DNA of 6,904 nt from an uncultured Clostridia bacterium. Its GTDB lineage: Bacteria; Bacillota; Clostridia; Oscillospirales; Acutalibacteraceae. How positions within the stretch are numbered: position 1 is the stretch's first letter; each line of letters opens with the position of its first letter. A model generated the notes under the pieces. That model searched no databases. It worked only from the letters and a program-made list of their open reading frames with translations, and had not been told where the DNA came from. The translations under genes were made by a program, and so were the position numbers. This document shows, one piece after another, positions 5,101 to 6,904 of the stretch. Location: the NCBI GenBank assembly GCA_937884975.1, contig CAKZZS010000003.1:1-6904 (forward strand). Reading direction: 5' to 3'.

Positions 5101-5295
5101 TTAATTTCGATTTGATGTCAGGATCATCAGCTCAATTAGCTTACTCATAGGGATAGTTTCATATTTGTCCTTGTTGCTCTTTTTAACTTTCAGCGCAGGT
5201 TCTCCCGTATCCGTTCTGACACACTCACCAAGCGTAATTCTTTCTTTCGGCGTTTTTATCAAATTAGTTTTCTTCACTGCTTTACTTCCTTCCAT
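5101..5295 (-). CDS. Unrecognised small basic protein, about 58-64 aa
   Basis: I do not recognise this protein. From the ATG at 5293-5295 it has 64 residues: a lysine-rich start (KAVKKTNLIKTPKER), a central ITLGECVRTDTGEPALKVKK that could form a beta hairpin, and a likely terminal helix (IPMSKLIELMILTSN). There is no membrane segment or signal peptide, and one cysteine. The ATG lacks a good ribosome site. A GTG at 5275-5277 (codon 7) has AAGGA nine bases upstream and is an equally good or better start, giving 58 residues. It is the only gene between a perfect consensus promoter with a LexA-like box and a strong terminator. That argues it is a real gene with its own, possibly SOS-type, control. 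Size and charge would fit a small DNA-binding or inhibitor protein, but this is a guess. Confidence 0.6.
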   Translation of the reverse strand: MEGSKAVKKTNLIKTPKERITLGECVRTDTGEPALKVKKSNKDKYETIPMSKLIELMILTSNRN

Positions 5296-5388
5296 ACTAA
5301 CTTCATTTAATCACATAATTTGATACATATTCAATTGAAAGTAAAACTACACTCTTTTTAATCAACTCCTAAAAAACTATATTTCAAA

Positions 5389-5408
5389 CCTTGCACGGGG
5401 CAGCAAGG
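5389..5408 (-). other. Hairpin in the 5' leader of the small basic protein gene
   Basis: CCTTGC and GCAAGG form a 6-bp stem with an 8-nt loop, some 40 nt into the predicted ~150-nt leader. A weak T-rich stretch follows farther on (TTTTTT about 15 nt later). This could be a weak attenuator or simply leader structure. Confidence 0.3.
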
Positions 5409-5425
5409 AGAGATTATTTCGTTTT

Positions 5426-5439
5426 AGAACGATTGTTCG
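5426..5439 (-). promoter_or_regulatory. LexA/SOS-box-like operator
   Basis: CGAACAATCGTTCT contains the GAAC-N4-GTTC core of the Gram-positive (Bacillus/Clostridium) LexA box. It sits about 12 bases past the -10 hexamer of the consensus promoter, over the start of the transcript, where a bound repressor would block initiation or clearance. A further GAAC half-site lies 10 bp upstream (5445-5448). No lexA gene is in the window, so the regulator is inferred. Confidence 0.55.
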
Positions 5440-5451
5440 ATTGCGTTCTCT

Positions 5452-5480
5452 ATTATATCTCTGTTTAAAAATTTTGTCAA
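5452..5480 (-). promoter_or_regulatory. Perfect consensus sigma-A promoter
   Basis: On the minus strand TTGACA (5475-5480), a spacer of exactly 17 bp and TATAAT (5452-5457) give a full match to the sigma-A consensus. The start would be near 5445. It reads toward the small basic protein gene, leaving a leader of about 150 nt. So strong a promoter normally needs a repressor, which fits the adjacent operator-like palindrome. Confidence 0.85.
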
Positions 5481-5513
5481 GGTCTTTTTTCACAAAACTT
5501 GAAAATGTATCTC

Positions 5514-5552
5514 ACAAAAGCAAAGCCCTCCAAGCACAAAGTGCCGGAAGGC
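5514..5552 (-). terminator. Terminator of the AraC-type regulator gene
   Basis: About 50 bp past the stop, GCCTTCC pairs with GGAGGGC (7 bp, one wobble) around an inner GCAC-TTT-GTGC stem. TTTGCTTTTG follows on the minus strand. It separates this gene from the consensus promoter just downstream. Confidence 0.8.
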
Positions 5553-5601
5553 ATAAAGATAAATGGTCGCATTATGATTATCCAATGAGAGATAAATGTA
5601 A

Positions 5602-6447
5602 TTATCTTAAACTCATATCTATGGGTAACCACATTTCATAGTGCCGTTTATACTTTTCGGATTTTGGATAGAGGTAATATACTTCAATCTCATAATCGTC
5701 AGTTTGCGTATAGCCTGAATCTGGCAGCCAGCAATCAAATATCTGCTCTCGGAGTTTTGGAAGAACATCACCTGCGAAACCACCAAAGTCAGTTGAAAAG
5801 ACAGCATATTTGCCCGACGGGATTGTAATGCTTGCAAGGGACGGATTATCATCTATCTCATTAGCTTTCTTTGCTATGGAATAAATACCATTATTCCAAA
5901 TGCCATACCAAACTCCCTCAACTGTTTTGCAAACCTGATTTTGGACATCATCGTGCTGATTTGACCACATAATATGTTCCTGTTCAAAACGGTCAGCAGC
6001 TTTTCCTATAAATTGTTTGGAAATTCCTTTCAACTTGACTTCATCCATATCTACAATCTTGAAGTTTAACTCACTTGCGCCCTTAATGGCAACATAGAAC
6101 GACACTGGTGGATAAACCTTTAATGACGTGTCTGAACTAACTTCCGTTGGCAATATTCCGTGCTGTTTTGCAAACGCTCTTGTAAAAGAATCGGCGTTGC
6201 TATATCCGTATTTAACAGCAAGGTCGATAATCTTTTCTTGCTCCTTTAACAACTCATACGCAGCAAGCGTTAGCCTGCGTTTGCGGATATACTCGCTGAC
6301 TGACATATTTGTCATATAGCTAAAAAAGCGTTTGAATTTATCATAGGGACAAAGGGCAATTTCTGCGATCTTATTTGTGTCAATCTCACCACACAGATTG
6401 TTCTCAATATATGCAATAGCGTTGTTAAACTGTTTTATAACATCCAT
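5602..6447 (-). CDS. AraC-family regulator with GyrI-like effector-binding domain
   Basis: A 281-residue cytoplasmic transcription factor. Residues about 8-106 are the double helix-turn-helix of AraC/XylS proteins: IDTNKIAEIALCPYDKFKRF for the first, then IIDLAVKYGYSNADSFTRAF for the second, ending in the usual HGILPTEV. Residues about 112-260 form a GyrI/Rob-like small-molecule domain. They include VYPPVSFYVAIKG, GVWYGIW (178-184), IPSGKYAVF and the acidic YEIEVYYLYP (252-261), whose glutamates match the place used to bind cationic drugs in related domains. Domain order is that of E. coli Rob. Likely role: activation of efflux or stress genes on ligand binding; its targets are not visible. 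The ATG has AGGAGG eight bases upstream. It lies 72 bp after the phosphatase gene on the same strand. Confidence 0.94.
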   Translation of the reverse strand: MDVIKQFNNAIAYIENNLCGEIDTNKIAEIALCPYDKFKRFFSYMTNMSVSEYIRKRRLTLAAYELLKEQEKIIDLAVKYGYSNADSFTRAFAKQHGILPTEVSSDTSLKVYPPVSFYVAIKGASELNFKIVDMDEVKLKGISKQFIGKAADRFEQEHIMWSNQHDDVQNQVCKTVEGVWYGIWNNGIYSIAKKANEIDDNPSLASITIPSGKYAVFSTDFGGFAGDVLPKLREQIFDCWLPDSGYTQTDDYEIEVYYLYPKSEKYKRHYEMWLPIDMSLR

Positions 6448-6455
6448 AATGTTTA

Positions 6456-6479
6456 CCTCCTGATAATATAATATCAGGA
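6456..6479 (-). promoter_or_regulatory. Inverted repeat overlapping the AraC-type gene's ribosome binding site
   Basis: The minus strand has TCCTGATA-N6-TATCAGGA (6458-6479), a perfect 8-bp inverted repeat. Its 3' arm shares AGGA with the AGGAGG ribosome site (6456-6461). It may be an RNA hairpin that hides the site, or a DNA operator, for example for autoregulation. Position alone does not separate these. Confidence 0.5.
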
Positions 6480-6519
6480 TTTTTCTTTTGCTGCCCGACT
6501 TTTTATGGACAAGATAATT

Positions 6520-6904
6520 TTATAATGTGAATTTTTCAAATTTAGCATTCATAAGAACATATTTGAAGAATTCTTCGTTTGTCATATCCTGAAAATATGT
6601 TTTTAATACTCTGCATACGCCGCCGTGACACAGTAGTAAAATGTTTTTATCTTCATATTTTTCTTTTAATTCTTCAATCATCGGGTACACTCTTGAAGCA
6701 ACCTGCATCATAGATTCTCCATTCGGATATCGATATGCAAAATTACGTTTGTTTGTGAGAAAATCAGGATTCTGTCGGTCTACACCTTCATAGATTCCAT
6801 AATCCTGCTCAATTAAACGATCATCAATCACAACAGGCGTATTACAAATTTCAGAAATGATTTTACTTGTTTGTGTCGCTCTCTTTAACGGAGAACTGAT
6901 TATC
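6520..6904 (-). CDS. Histidine phosphatase (phosphoglycerate mutase superfamily), 5' part outside window
   Basis: The last 127 residues of a branch-2-type cytoplasmic phosphatase; the gene enters from the right edge and is open to it. Seen: ISSPLKRATQT at the very start (the conserved SSPLxRAxQT block with a phosphate-binding Arg), then EQDYGIYEG (the catalytic-acid region), and LLLCHGGVCRVL with the second catalytic His. The N-terminal RHG motif with the phospho-accepting His must lie about 45 residues farther upstream. A GTG at 6829-6831 could be mistaken for the start but would remove an essential motif. Superfamily members dephosphorylate sugar phosphates, alpha-ribazole phosphate or similar metabolites; the substrate here cannot be told. 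It may be cotranscribed with the AraC-type gene 72 bp downstream. Confidence 0.9.
   Translation of the reverse strand, partial: IISSPLKRATQTSKIISEICNTPVVIDDRLIEQDYGIYEGVDRQNPDFLTNKRNFAYRYPNGESMMQVASRVYPMIEELKEKYEDKNILLLCHGGVCRVLKTYFQDMTNEEFFKYVLMNAKFEKFTL

Noticed and set aside
5441..5641. Plus-strand frame of 66 codons
   Set aside because: It covers the consensus minus-strand promoter, the AraC-type gene's terminator and its 3' end; no ribosome site.
6829..6831. GTG as start of a complete 103-residue phosphatase
   Set aside because: The frame is open to the window edge and encodes the conserved SSPLKRATQT block upstream of the GTG, so the gene is simply cut by the window.

Overview
The window looks like a low-to-mid-GC Firmicute chromosome, most likely a gut Clostridia member. 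The support is strong AGGAG-type ribosome binding sites, consensus sigma-A promoters, a Tn916-type integrase/excisionase pair, and gene families typical of that group. No rRNA, tRNA or CRISPR array was seen. No taxon can be named from the sequence alone.

Left part (1-1410), richer in G+C: a peptide-maturation cassette on the minus strand faces a divergent HxlR-family regulator. The 54-residue precursor carries three exact or near-exact ACGTAEKAS repeats and a final ACGSACGAGDK. It is followed by a radical SAM enzyme that runs off the left edge. This matches the ACGX-repeat peptide plus radical SAM/SPASM maturase pairing predicted from comparative genomics; I know of no characterised product. 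The HxlR regulator keeps an N-terminal Cys-Pro. Two imperfect inverted repeats lie between the divergent promoters, which suggests thiol or electrophile control.

Middle part (about 1411-4600), more A+T rich: the integrase end of a Tn916-like integrative element, all on the minus strand. In transcription order it holds a sigma-70 region-4-like regulator, a MazF/PemK-type protein with an added Cys-rich tail, an overlapping Xis, and a tyrosine recombinase closed by a strong terminator. The regulator's Shine-Dalgarno lies inside a 20-bp hairpin. Upstream of it are a terminator-like hairpin and a 16-codon leader ORF, an arrangement resembling attenuation control. The far end of the element is not visible, so it may be a remnant or the tip of a larger element.

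Right part (4600-6904): a long gene-poor stretch, then a compact minus-strand unit. That unit has a perfect TTGACA-17-TATAAT promoter, a GAAC-N4-GTTC (LexA-box-like) site just downstream, one unrecognised basic protein of about 60 residues, and a terminator. Beyond it are an AraC-type regulator with a GyrI-like ligand domain (own terminator, Shine-Dalgarno inside an inverted repeat) and the 3' part of a histidine phosphatase gene that runs off the right edge.
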